Assembly (NCBI GenBank): GCA_033854735.1 | Contig: JAWWPY010000170.1 | Coordinates: 1-24,706, forward strand | Reading direction: 5' to 3' | DNA: 24,706 nt | Source of the DNA: JAWWPY01 sp033854735 | GTDB taxonomy: Bacteria; Actinomycetota; Actinomycetes; Streptosporangiales; Streptosporangiaceae | Shown: positions 6,611 to 14,540 of the stretch, piece after piece | How the letters are laid out: each line of letters opens with the position of its first letter | How positions within the stretch are numbered: the first letter of the stretch is position 1 | Program-made: the position numbers and the translations under genes | The notes under the pieces: generated by a model | What the model saw: only the letters and a program-made list of their open reading frames with translations | Told to the model about the DNA's origin: nothing | The model's database searches: none

Positions 6611-7093
6611 ATGAACCGCAAGCTACGCACCACGTTCGCACTGGCCACCATGCCGGCCGCGCTCGCGCTCACCGCTACGGCAGCATCAGCCGCGCCAGGA
6701 TGGCACGCATCCAGGACCGGCAACGCCTCCGCGAAGGCCGGCACGTGGAGCACGGCACCGACGGCCACGCTGACATGCAATGGCCTGACCACCATTAATT
6801 GGACCGCGCCGCACGGATCGCTGATGGCATGCTCGCTGCAGGTCACGAACACGGGCAGCGCACCCGAGACCATCGTCCTGTCGGCCGGGACGTTCACCGC
6901 GGCGCACCCTCTGACGCAAGCGCTCTCCAGCCCTTCTACTTTCACGCTGGCGGCCGGCGCGAGCGCCAGCGATACGCTGACTATCACCACGCCGCAAAAC
7001 GCGACGCAGGGCACCCAGAGCGCAAGCATCACCGCGAGCGTGTCAGGTACCGTGCTGGCCACGATCACCGAGACCGCCACCGTCACCCCGTAG
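6611..7093 (+). CDS. Small secreted beta-rich protein, second paralogue
   Basis: The product is 160 residues. It has a classical signal peptide (MNRKLRTTF, then ALATMPAALALTATAASAAP), with likely cleavage near residue 27. The mature start GWHASRTGNASAKAG matches the Trp/Gly/Ala pattern of the protein at 5798. The rest is Thr/Ser/Ala-rich with Ig-like strands (SLQVTNTGSA, SASDTLTITTP) and two Cys (TLTCNG and LMACSL). The sequence resembles secreted DUF11- or CARDB-like beta domains, but I do not recognise a named family. The start is set by the leader repeat. It ends 33 bp before the stop of the convergent kelch gene. It is probably a surface or matrix component with the first paralogue and the pilin; that is inference from order and similarity. 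Confidence 0.8.
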   Translation: MNRKLRTTFALATMPAALALTATAASAAPGWHASRTGNASAKAGTWSTAPTATLTCNGLTTINWTAPHGSLMACSLQVTNTGSAPETIVLSAGTFTAAHPLTQALSSPSTFTLAAGASASDTLTITTPQNATQGTQSASITASVSGTVLATITETATVTP

Positions 7094-7126
7094 GACCGCA
7101 TCACCGTTCCGTAATGGTGGGGGCCT

Positions 7127-8749
7127 TTAGCTCACGGTGAGGGTGAAGGACCATTTCCCCCGGGCGCGGGCCGGGTCGGTGTCGGTGCCCGACACCGTGC
7201 AGTGCCCCGCCCTGAGGCGATCCCTGGTCCTGATCGCGCCGGCCGGCGAGACGATAACCCCGCACGCCCTCGAGGTGGTGACGTACCTGACCGGGCCACG
7301 CCCGCCGGTCGTCCGGAAATGGCTGGTGAACGCGGCCGAGGCCGCCGCCGTGGTCGTGGCCGACCTCGGGCCGCGCTGGGTGATGGTGACCGAGCCGATG
7401 GCCAGGGTGTAGGTCCAGGTCCCCGCGTCGGCGGTGGCCCCGGTGTCCGAGTCGGTGCCCGACACCGTGCAGCGGCCTCTGGGGCGGCCGGTGGTGGTCA
7501 CCTGGCCGGAGGACGAGACGTGCACCCCGCAGGCCCTCGAGGTGGTGACATACCTGGTCCAGCCATGCTGGCCGGTCGTGTTCAGATGGCTGGTGAAGGC
7601 CGCCCAGGCCGCCGCCGAGGTCCGGCCGGACACCGGCCCGGCCTGGCTGATGGTGGTAGTGGCCGGCGGGGCGGGGGCCGGCGGGGCGGGGGGAACGACG
7701 AAAGTCCAGGTGTCGGCCAAGTTGCCGGTGTTGCCGGAGCCGCCGAAGAGCACGAGCTGGCTGGTGGCCGGGTCATCTGCCATGGGGGCGAAGCTGCGCG
7801 CCGGGGGGCTCACCGTCGGGGAGAGCTCGGTCCAGGTCGTGCCGTCCCAGGTCCAGCTGTCGCTGCGGCTGCCGCCGCCGAGGGTGCCGCCGAAGAGCAT
7901 GAGCTGGCTCGTGTCCGGATCGTAGGCCATCGACGCGGCGTGGCGCACGGCCGGGCTCAGCGCCGGAAAGACTTGAGCCCAGGCCGTGCCGCCCCAGACC
8001 CAGGTGTCACCGAAGTCGCTGCCGCCGCTGTTGCCGAAGCCGCCGAAGAGAACGAGCTGGCTGACAGCCGCGTCGTAGGCCATGGACGGGGCTCCGCGGC
8101 CGGCCGGGCCCGTCGAGGCGAGCCGGGTCCAGGTGCTGCCGTCCCAGCCCCAGGTGTCGCCGAGGAGGGCGCTGTTGCCAAAGCCGCCGAAGAGAACGAG
8201 CTGGCCGTTATCCGGGTCGTAGACCATGGACGCGTCTTCGCGGCCCGGGGGGCTCAGCGTCGGGGAGAGCTGGCTCCAGGCCGTGCCACCCCAGACCCAG
8301 GTGTCGCTGAGGTAGCTGCCGCCGTCGTAGCCGCCGAAGAGGATGAGCTGACTGGTAACCGGGTCGTAGGCCATAGACGCGCCTCCGCGGGCCGTAGGGC
8401 CTGTCGAGGCGAGCCGGGTCCAGGCGCTGCCGTCCCAGCTCCAGGTGTCGCCGAAGGAACTGCCGCCGGTGGAGCCACCGAAGAGCATGAGCTGACTGAT
8501 GGCCGGGTCATCCGCTATCGCGGCAGCGAAGCGAGCCGGGGGGCTCGTGGCCGGGTTGAGCTGGGTCCACACCGGCGTCGATGTGGCCGCGGCAGGTGAA
8601 ACACCAACCCAGACAGAAGTAACGGGACCAGCGAGCACGAGCAGCGCGGTGGTGAGCACCCCGGCCAGTCGGCCGGTATCTACCCGAGTCATGCGGCCTT
8701 GCCCGACGATTGACCGGCCGCTGCTCTTCGGGCCCGCGGATCCGGACAT
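7127..8749 (-). CDS. Secreted kelch/galactose-oxidase-type beta-propeller with two C-terminal repeat domains
   Basis: The product is 540 residues. The signal region is unusually far in (basic residues to about 27, hydrophobic ALLVLAGPVTSVWVGV to about 50). Six LFGG motifs follow, each with a DTW-W-G-x-W blade pattern and a repeated AxMAYDPxxSQLxLFGG strand, giving a six- or seven-bladed kelch propeller (residues about 58-355). A Pro-rich linker (PPAPPAPAPPAT) leads to two tandem domains of about 80 residues, both with AAFTSH, RYVTTSRACGV and CTVSGTD, and with two Cys each. Such propellers bind sugars or proteins. The copper and Tyr-Cys residues of galactose oxidase are not recognisable. The start has AAGGGAG upstream. 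It lies downstream of, and on the same strand as, the GT2 synthase. Binding a polymer made by that enzyme is a hypothesis. Confidence 0.85.
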   Translation of the reverse strand: MSGSAGPKSSGRSIVGQGRMTRVDTGRLAGVLTTALLVLAGPVTSVWVGVSPAAATSTPVWTQLNPATSPPARFAAAIADDPAISQLMLFGGSTGGSSFGDTWSWDGSAWTRLASTGPTARGGASMAYDPVTSQLILFGGYDGGSYLSDTWVWGGTAWSQLSPTLSPPGREDASMVYDPDNGQLVLFGGFGNSALLGDTWGWDGSTWTRLASTGPAGRGAPSMAYDAAVSQLVLFGGFGNSGGSDFGDTWVWGGTAWAQVFPALSPAVRHAASMAYDPDTSQLMLFGGTLGGGSRSDSWTWDGTTWTELSPTVSPPARSFAPMADDPATSQLVLFGGSGNTGNLADTWTFVVPPAPPAPAPPATTTISQAGPVSGRTSAAAWAAFTSHLNTTGQHGWTRYVTTSRACGVHVSSSGQVTTTGRPRGRCTVSGTDSDTGATADAGTWTYTLAIGSVTITQRGPRSATTTAAASAAFTSHFRTTGGRGPVRYVTTSRACGVIVSPAGAIRTRDRLRAGHCTVSGTDTDPARARGKWSFTLTVS

Positions 8750-9063
8750 CTGAAACTCCCTTGCTGCAGGTAACGGTCACAGGTGGCCATCGACACAAGG
8801 GGGTTTTACGAGTCAGTTCACCAGCTTATCACCCTCTGTATTAATTTAACTACAGAGGGTGATAATTGCTCAGGGAATCGCTGGCGGGGTGGGTTGATGT
8901 AGTGCTTGTGCGGTCATCCGCGCGTCGGCGACCATCGTGGCGAGGAACCGCTGCCGCGCCTGGCCGGGCCCCGGAACTCCTCGCCAGCGTCCTCGGCCAA
9001 GCCAGCTGACCCAGACCAGCGAGCGCAGGCGAGCTAGCTCAGACCGGCGAGCCCAGACCGGAA
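8750..9063. other. Gene-free spacer between the GT2 synthase and the kelch gene
   Basis: It holds the ribosome binding site of the kelch gene, a perfect inverted repeat (8826-8865), a partial match to the TCATCAGTTTG block of control elements A and B (TCAGTTCACCAGCTT, 8813-8827), and a short GC-rich region near 8990-9060 with imperfect repeats of CAGACCGGCGAGC. I see no gene in it. Confidence 0.6.
8826..8865. repeat. Perfect 15-bp inverted repeat with AT-rich loop
   Basis: TTATCACCCTCTGTA (8826-8840) and its exact complement TACAGAGGGTGATAA (8851-8865) flank TTAATTTAAC. It starts 77 bp upstream of the kelch gene. No T-run follows on either strand, so a simple intrinsic terminator is unlikely; an operator or a processed RNA hairpin is possible. 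Confidence 0.85.
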
Positions 9064-10863
9064 CTAACCGCCGGCCTCCTCGGCCAGGGCAGCTAGCTCA
9101 GGCCAGGGCAAGTTCCTCGTTGAAGCGTTTCGACGAAGGCGTTCGGCCGCCCGCAACATGCCCATCCAGGCTCGCGACCCGCCTGCGTAGTGGGCGATTA
9201 TGGGGCTAACGCAGATCGCGCTCGTGACGGCCGCCCAGAACCGCAGGCCAGGCCACGAGGACCCCACGCCAGCAAGACTCAGGGCCAGCAACGCGCTCCC
9301 CCAGGCCAGCCACAGCAAGTGCGGCACGAACGTCCTGATGTTGTCCGGGCTGGCGAGGTCACCCTTCGCCGTGACCGCGTACGCGAGTTTCCGCCCGGTC
9401 AGCTTCGATGCGGCGGCGGCCACGAACACTGGCGCAGCCATGAGCTGCAGTATCAGCCCGACGAAGCCCCATTCCTGGCGCTCGTGATGGGTCAGGTTGA
9501 ATCGGCGCAGCCAGAGAAAGGTCAGGAAGTTCGAACCGATCGAGGCCCCCCACAGCAGCGCCCACCGGTCTATGGGGAGATGGAGTGACACACGGCTGAT
9601 CATGTAGGCCGAGGTGAGGAGGACGCTGAGTATCCACGACACCGCCACTGACGGGTAATAGGGCTGGAGCAGGAGGAACGACAGGCGCTGTGGCCAGCTC
9701 ATCTGGCGCAGCATGCGTGGTGAGTGCTGCAGGATGACCTGCCAGCAGCCCCACGCCCAGCGCTTCTGCTGGTTGAAAAAATCGGTAAAAGAGGTCGGCC
9801 CTTCGCCGACCGCAATCACATCGGGCGTGTACACGCCCCGCCAGCGGTTTCCAGTGCCCTGGTTATGCGCCGTGTATACGCGCATCGCGGTTAGGTGATC
9901 TTCGATGATGCTGTCCTGGTACCCGTCGATCTGGTCCCAGCAGCTCACCCGGTAAACGTGGTTCGTGCCAATGAGCAGCGGCGCATCCATCCCATTCGCC
10001 CCGCGCTGCACGACGCCCTGGAAAACATAGGCCTGCTGCGCGGCACCGTGCGCGATCCAATTCTCAGAATTACCGTAAACCATGGGCGCTACGACGAACG
10101 CGGTGTCCGGGTCGTTAAAGTAGCCGATCGTCCGTTCCAGGAAGTCAGGGGATGGGACGTGATCTGGGTCCATCTGGGCGACCAGGTCGTAGTCGGCACC
10201 ATGCGCGTCACGCCATGCGTTGTGGTTGCCCGCCTTGGTCTTGGCCCTGAACGCTCCCTTGTTCTCGTTCCACCGCTGTACTCCCTGGCGGGAGAAGTGA
10301 TTCACGCCCAGGCGCGCGCAGGCCGCCTGCACATCCGGAGAGTTGCCCTCATCGAGCAGCCAGACGTCCTTGTCGCCCCGGATGTCCTTCATCGCGCGGA
10401 GCGTACCGGCCACCATGGCAAGTGGCTCCTTCCCCGGCACGATGGTCGTCAAGACCGCCACGCGAAAGGTGTCGCGTGGTTTCAGCGGAATAGGATCGCG
10501 TGCCCGGCAGGCGAACATGACCAGTGTTGCAGCCTGCCAGAGCCTGGTGCCTTCCAGCCCAATCATCATGACCAGAAGCGCGATACCGAACACGAATGTC
10601 GCTGGGGAGATAGAGGATGCCAGTATCAGCCAGAGCACCAGCGCCACCCCCGCTACGCCGTTAGCGGCAATGAGGCCCGCGAGCGTGAAACGCTGGCGGC
10701 GAGACAGGACACGCCGGAACCGCAAAACACCTCCGTCCTGCAGTTCACCGGTTATGGTACTGGCCTTGATGTACGCCGACCTGGTCGGGCTATCGCCGGC
10801 TTCAGCCTGCGGGGCATACGCTGGGACAAGGTCGGTAGGCGTACCGCTCAGTGCTAGTGCCAT
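9064..10863 (-). CDS. Membrane GT2 glycosyltransferase, cellulose/hyaluronan synthase-like
   Basis: The product is 599 residues. Two membrane helices lie at about residues 58-117. A GT-A catalytic domain follows with the processive-synthase signature: Asp171 (WLLDEGN), DPDH (232-235), ED (321-322) and QQKRW (365-369). Several membrane helices follow (about 390-560). These enzymes polymerise a sugar nucleotide and push the chain through their own channel; the sugar cannot be told. No PilZ domain is seen, so regulation by c-di-GMP as in BcsA is not supported. The start has AAGGGGAA a few bases upstream. The gene follows control element B, which mirrors the element before the small secreted protein genes, so the synthase and those proteins are probably expressed together. 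No BcsB-like partner is present. Confidence 0.88.
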   Translation of the reverse strand: MALALSGTPTDLVPAYAPQAEAGDSPTRSAYIKASTITGELQDGGVLRFRRVLSRRQRFTLAGLIAANGVAGVALVLWLILASSISPATFVFGIALLVMMIGLEGTRLWQAATLVMFACRARDPIPLKPRDTFRVAVLTTIVPGKEPLAMVAGTLRAMKDIRGDKDVWLLDEGNSPDVQAACARLGVNHFSRQGVQRWNENKGAFRAKTKAGNHNAWRDAHGADYDLVAQMDPDHVPSPDFLERTIGYFNDPDTAFVVAPMVYGNSENWIAHGAAQQAYVFQGVVQRGANGMDAPLLIGTNHVYRVSCWDQIDGYQDSIIEDHLTAMRVYTAHNQGTGNRWRGVYTPDVIAVGEGPTSFTDFFNQQKRWAWGCWQVILQHSPRMLRQMSWPQRLSFLLLQPYYPSVAVSWILSVLLTSAYMISRVSLHLPIDRWALLWGASIGSNFLTFLWLRRFNLTHHERQEWGFVGLILQLMAAPVFVAAAASKLTGRKLAYAVTAKGDLASPDNIRTFVPHLLWLAWGSALLALSLAGVGSSWPGLRFWAAVTSAICVSPIIAHYAGGSRAWMGMLRAAERLRRNASTRNLPWPELAALAEEAGG

Positions 10864-10950
10864 CGTGATTCCCCTTCGGCGGTGCTATGCCGCCCGATTC
10901 AATTCGTTTCCCAGCTGGGCCTGGCGCTCATGGGCGAGGTATCACGTTGG

Positions 10951-11110
10951 TGCAGTGGGTCTTTACGCAGACTAGGAGAGAAAGTGATTAGTCCCCTGAT
11001 TAGTTAGGGGTACGCGACCTCGCTCAAACTGATGAACTGAGCGGGGTGAGTATCCATCCTTGTATCTTTTTAGTAATTGCTCGATTACTCAGAGATACAG
11101 AATGGGTGAG
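10951..11110 (-). promoter_or_regulatory. Control element B, upstream of the GT2 synthase
   Basis: Read on the minus strand this is a diverged copy of element A (5630-5783) with the same ordered blocks from CTCACCCATT to CACTGCA. Its hairpin is CCCCT/AGGGG (about 10992-11010), at the same place as the CTGG/CCAG hairpin of A but with other bases. It lies about 90 bp before the synthase start. The gene-free stretch 10864-11233 otherwise contains only the synthase leader and the start region of the SRPBCC gene. Confidence 0.75.
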
Positions 11111-11233
11111 ATCCACTGTGCCGCGCCTGCCTCGCCAGCCCCGTGCTGGGGAGCGTGCGCCCAGCGGCGTTCCCGCGGAAACGTCGCCACAGCGTCAGCG
11201 CTGGCCGCCTTTTAGCGTGGATAACCTGAGGTC

Positions 11234-11662
11234 GTGGGCAGCACACTCGAGATCGTCGCGCAGGTCACTGTGCCGGCCGATGCCGAGGAGGTCTGGCGGG
11301 CTGCGGTGGACTGGTCACGGCAGCACGAGTGGATCTGGGCGACCCGGGTGACCGGCGGGCAGGGCGTCGGAGCGAAGGTGACCGGCTGGACGGGCATCGG
11401 CCCGGTGGGCTTCACGGACACCATGGTGATCACCGAGTGGGATCCGCCGCGCCGGTGCGTGGTGCAGCACACCGGCCGGGTCGTCCGCGGCGCGGGCGTG
11501 TTCGAGATCATCGGCGACGGGCCACCGTGCGAGTTCCGCTGGGTCGAGGACCTCGACCTGCCGCTGCCTGCCACCCTGGGCAGGCTGGCCGGCCCGCTGA
11601 TCGGGCCCGCGGCGCAGTGGGGCCTGCGGGCGTCGCTGCGCCGCTTCGCCCGGCTGTTCTGA
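11234..11662 (+). CDS. SRPBCC (START-like, polyketide cyclase/dehydrase-type) protein
   Basis: The product is 142 residues with a GTG start and a modest site (TGAGG) upstream. It opens with TLEIVAQVTVPADAEEVWRAAVDW, the first strand and helix of the SRPBCC fold, and continues as alternating strands (KVTGWTGIGPVGFTDTMVITEWDPPRRCVVQHTG) ending in a long C-terminal helix. The fold forms a hydrophobic ligand pocket; no ligand or reaction can be named. The S9 peptidase gene starts 42 bp downstream on the same strand and they may be co-transcribed. Confidence 0.8.
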   Translation: MGSTLEIVAQVTVPADAEEVWRAAVDWSRQHEWIWATRVTGGQGVGAKVTGWTGIGPVGFTDTMVITEWDPPRRCVVQHTGRVVRGAGVFEIIGDGPPCEFRWVEDLDLPLPATLGRLAGPLIGPAAQWGLRASLRRFARLF

Positions 11663-11704
11663 CGACCGGTTAGACTCTGCCCGCCCCCGTAGGAGGATGC
11701 ACAC

Positions 11705-14065
11705 GTGCCGTACGCGACCCCGGCGGACGACGTCGTCTCTATCATCGACGCCCCGCCAACCCCGCTGGTGCGGCTCGCCCCCGGCGGCGTCCATCTCGCC
11801 CTGGTGCACTACGAGGCGCATCCCCCGGTCGCCATGCTGGCCAAGCCGTACCTCCCGCTCGCGGGGATCCGGATCGACCCGGTGCTCGGCGGCCGGCGAC
11901 GGCTGCGCCGGGTGACCGGTATCTCCGTGCTGCGCATCGCCGACGGGGTCCAGAGACCGCTGCCGCTGCCCGCGGGCGTGCAGGTGGGCCAGCCGGTCTG
12001 GGCCCCCGACGGGCGTCACCTCGTGTTCACCGTGGACGAGCCGGACGGCATCGGCGTCTGGGTCGCCGACGCGGAGACCGCGACCGCCAGCCAGGTTCCC
12101 GGGCTCCTGGTCCGCGACGTTCTCGGCGGCGAGCCGGCCGCCGACGGCGGCACGGTCCGGTGGTCGCGGGACGGGCGATCCCTGCTGGCGCTCGCCGTTC
12201 CCGCCGAACCCGCCGCACGGCCGGCGGCGATGATCGAGCCGCACCTGGAGGAGACAGCCGGAAAGCGCTCCCAGATGGCGACCTTCCAGGACCTGCTCCG
12301 CACCACGAGCGACGAGGACACCTTCGAGACGCTGGCGGCAACGGTGCCGGTCCGGGTGGACCCGGACACCGGAAGCCGCAAGGAACTCGGGGCCGCCGGG
12401 CTCTACCAGAGCATCGAGGAGTCCCCGGACGGCGCGTACCTGCTCGTGCACCGGCTGCGGCGGCCATTCTCGTTCCGCGTGCCCAGCGGGTACTTCGCCC
12501 GGTCCGTCGAGGTGTGGTCATCCGACGGCGGCCTGGAGCGTGTCATCGCGGACCTCCCGGTGAGCGACGAAGTGCCCAGGCAGGGTGTGCCGACCGGGCC
12601 GCGGCAGGTGTCCTGGGAAGAGCGGGCGCCGGCGAGCCTGCTCTGGACCGAGGCCCTGGACGGCGGCGATCCGGTGGCACCCGCGGAAAACCGGGACCGG
12701 TTGCTGCGGTTGGCCGCGCCATTCACGGGTGCGGGAACCGTCCTGATTACCGTTCGGCATCGTTGCCTTGGGTGGGCCGACCTCGCCGAGCCGCACCATC
12801 TCCTGCTGGTCGAGTACGACCGCGACCGGCGATGGCTTACCACCTGGCTGCATGACCTGCGTGAGGCACAGCAGGGCCGGGTGATCTCAGACCGGAGCGC
12901 CGACGACGCCTACGGTGACCCGGGCTCCCCGCTGATGACCCTGAACCCGGACGGCGCCCGCACGGTGCTGCAGCACGGGCAGGCGATCTACCTGCGTGGC
13001 ATGGGAGCGACGCCGGACGGGGACCGCCCGTTCCTTGACCGGCTGGACCTGTCAACGCTGGAGACCGCGCGGCTCTACCAGAGTCCTGCTGACTGTCTTG
13101 ACCGGGTGCTCGGTTTCCCCGACGGCGACGACCAGGAAGTGGTGCTCTGGCATGAGAGCCCGGCGCAGCCGCCAAACCTGGTGGTCGCGGCGCTCAACGG
13201 GTCCAGCCGCCGGGCGCTGACCGAGTGGCCTGACCCCCACCCGCAGCTCACCGGCCTGGACAAGCGACTGGTGGTGCATGACCGCGGCGATGGTGTGCAG
13301 CTTTCCGGGATGCTCATGCTGCCACCGGGACACGATCCGGTGCGGGACGGGCCACTGCCGCTGGTCGTGTGGGCCTATCCGCTCGACTACGGCAGTGCGG
13401 CCACCGCCGGCCAGGTCCGCGGCAGCAGCAAGGAGTTCACCCGGCTGACCGCGCTCGATCCGGCCTGCTTCCTGCTGCGGGGATATGCGGTGCTGGCCGA
13501 CGCGACCATGCCGGTGATCGGTGACCCCGAGACGATGAACGACACCTACATCGAGCAGATAACGGCCGCCGCCGACGCGCACATCCGGGCACTGGACGCG
13601 ATGGGCCTCATCGACCCGGCCCGGGCCGCGGTGGGCGGGCACAGCTACGGGGGGTTCATGACCGCCAACCTGCTCGCGCACAGTGAACTGTTCGCCGCCG
13701 GGATCGCACGCAGCGGCGCCTACAACCGCACGCTGACCCCCTTCGGATTCCAGACCGAACGGCGCACGTTCTGGGAAGCGCCGGACGTCTACGACCAGGT
13801 CTCCCCGCTGCGGTACGCGGATCAGCTCACCGCCCCGGTGTTGCTCATCCACGGCGCCGAGGACAACAACTCGGGTACCTTCCCGATCCAGTCGCAGCGA
13901 TTGTTCGAGGCCATTCAAGGCAACGGAGGGACCGCGCGGCTGGTCATGCTGCCACACGAGGGGCACGGCTACATTGCTCGCGAGTCCGTGCTGCACGTGC
14001 TGGCCGAGCAGTTCGACTGGCTGGACCGCTGGCTTCGGGCCACGGCCGCCAGCCCGCCGGGCTAG
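11705..14065 (+). CDS. S9 family serine peptidase, probable glutamyl endopeptidase type
   Basis: The product is 786 residues with a GTG start and AGGAGG about 9 bases before it. The N-terminal part (about 1-500) is a beta-propeller that screens substrates; the C-terminal part is an alpha/beta-hydrolase. The triad is visible: Ser647 in GGHSYGG, Asp720 in HGAEDNN and His754 in PHEGHGY. The stretch LLIHGAEDNNSGTFPIQSQR and the strong match in the final helix resemble the plant-chloroplast glutamyl endopeptidase branch of S9 better than prolyl oligopeptidase. There is no signal peptide, so it is probably cytoplasmic and degrades peptides. A 14-bp inverted repeat spans the stop codon. Confidence 0.9.
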   Translation: MPYATPADDVVSIIDAPPTPLVRLAPGGVHLALVHYEAHPPVAMLAKPYLPLAGIRIDPVLGGRRRLRRVTGISVLRIADGVQRPLPLPAGVQVGQPVWAPDGRHLVFTVDEPDGIGVWVADAETATASQVPGLLVRDVLGGEPAADGGTVRWSRDGRSLLALAVPAEPAARPAAMIEPHLEETAGKRSQMATFQDLLRTTSDEDTFETLAATVPVRVDPDTGSRKELGAAGLYQSIEESPDGAYLLVHRLRRPFSFRVPSGYFARSVEVWSSDGGLERVIADLPVSDEVPRQGVPTGPRQVSWEERAPASLLWTEALDGGDPVAPAENRDRLLRLAAPFTGAGTVLITVRHRCLGWADLAEPHHLLLVEYDRDRRWLTTWLHDLREAQQGRVISDRSADDAYGDPGSPLMTLNPDGARTVLQHGQAIYLRGMGATPDGDRPFLDRLDLSTLETARLYQSPADCLDRVLGFPDGDDQEVVLWHESPAQPPNLVVAALNGSSRRALTEWPDPHPQLTGLDKRLVVHDRGDGVQLSGMLMLPPGHDPVRDGPLPLVVWAYPLDYGSAATAGQVRGSSKEFTRLTALDPACFLLRGYAVLADATMPVIGDPETMNDTYIEQITAAADAHIRALDAMGLIDPARAAVGGHSYGGFMTANLLAHSELFAAGIARSGAYNRTLTPFGFQTERRTFWEAPDVYDQVSPLRYADQLTAPVLLIHGAEDNNSGTFPIQSQRLFEAIQGNGGTARLVMLPHEGHGYIARESVLHVLAEQFDWLDRWLRATAASPPG

Positions 14066-14089
14066 CTCTGGCTGGCCCGGCGGGCTGGC
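14048..14089 (+). terminator. Strong hairpin spanning the S9 peptidase stop
   Basis: GCCAGCCCGCCGGG (14048-14061) and CCCGGCGGGCTGGC (14076-14089) are perfect complements. The stop TAG (14063-14065) is in the loop. No T-run follows, which is common in high-GC actinomycete terminators. Confidence 0.6.
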
Positions 14090-14127
14090 GCCCACCCGCC
14101 GTCGCAGGCTGGACGGCGCTGGCCTGA

Positions 14128-14144
14128 GGCCCGGGGACCGGGCC
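14128..14144 (+). terminator. Second hairpin before the small membrane protein gene
   Basis: GGCCCGG and CCGGGCC flank a 3-base loop, 10 bp upstream of TATGCT, a likely -10 box for the next gene. It may complete termination of the S9 transcript. Confidence 0.4.
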
Positions 14145-14165
14145 GGGGCCTTATGCTCGGTGGTC

Positions 14166-14516
14166 ATGGAAGGCCGCCAGCCCAACCGGTTCGGTGAATC
14201 GCTCAAACCCCGCGAGAAGCGGGTCGTGAGCATCGTTGGCGTGGTCCTCCTCCTGATCTTTGGCGGCGTGGCGGCCTGGGCCGCAACCGACTCCGGCAGC
14301 TACGGCCGGTCCCGGGATGGCTGCGTCAACGTGAACATGCCGAGTTCGACCGGCGGCGCGATCATGCACGAGTGCGGCGCCCAGGCCCGGTCCCTGTGCG
14401 CGGCGGCGTACACCGGTCACGACGAGCTGGCCCGGCTCACCCGGCCGCAATGCCGTCTCGCAGGGATCGAGCCAGCCAGCGGGGCCGCGGCAACGGCCAC
14501 TCCCACCGGCGGCTGA
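14166..14516 (+). CDS. Small single-pass membrane protein with four Cys, unknown function
   Basis: The product is 116 residues. A charged cytoplasmic start (NRFGESLKPREKR) is followed by one membrane helix (VVSIVGVVLLLIFGGVAAWAAT, about 20-41). The outside part has four Cys in DGCVNV, HECGAQ, SLCAAA and PQCRLAG, enough for two disulfides. I recall similar conserved hypothetical proteins in actinomycetes but no function. The start at ATG 14166 is supported by TATGCT ending 8 bases upstream, which suggests a leaderless transcript; an in-frame GTG lies two codons earlier. It is convergent with the DinB-like gene with only 24 bp between the stops. Confidence 0.75.
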   Translation: MEGRQPNRFGESLKPREKRVVSIVGVVLLLIFGGVAAWAATDSGSYGRSRDGCVNVNMPSSTGGAIMHECGAQARSLCAAAYTGHDELARLTRPQCRLAGIEPASGAAATATPTGG

Positions 14517-14540
14517 CGGGGGCAGGTCCCGCCTATCGCG

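Noticed and set aside
7202..8599. 465-codon plus-strand frame opposite the kelch gene
   Set aside because: Its repetitive Gly/Arg/Ala sequence is the mirror of the kelch repeats.
8870..9060. Gene remnant on the minus strand after the GT2 stop (RFLATMVADARMTAQ)
   Set aside because: It is open only because of GC content, has no start signal and runs into the synthase in another frame; I do not recognise it.
9064..10863. c-di-GMP-controlled BcsA cellulose synthase
   Set aside because: No PilZ domain or BcsB partner is visible, so a specific BcsA call is not supported.
5630..11110. Invertible segment flanked by inverted repeats
   Set aside because: The two copies are only moderately similar and lack long identical runs; no recombinase gene is present. 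Shared regulation explains them better.
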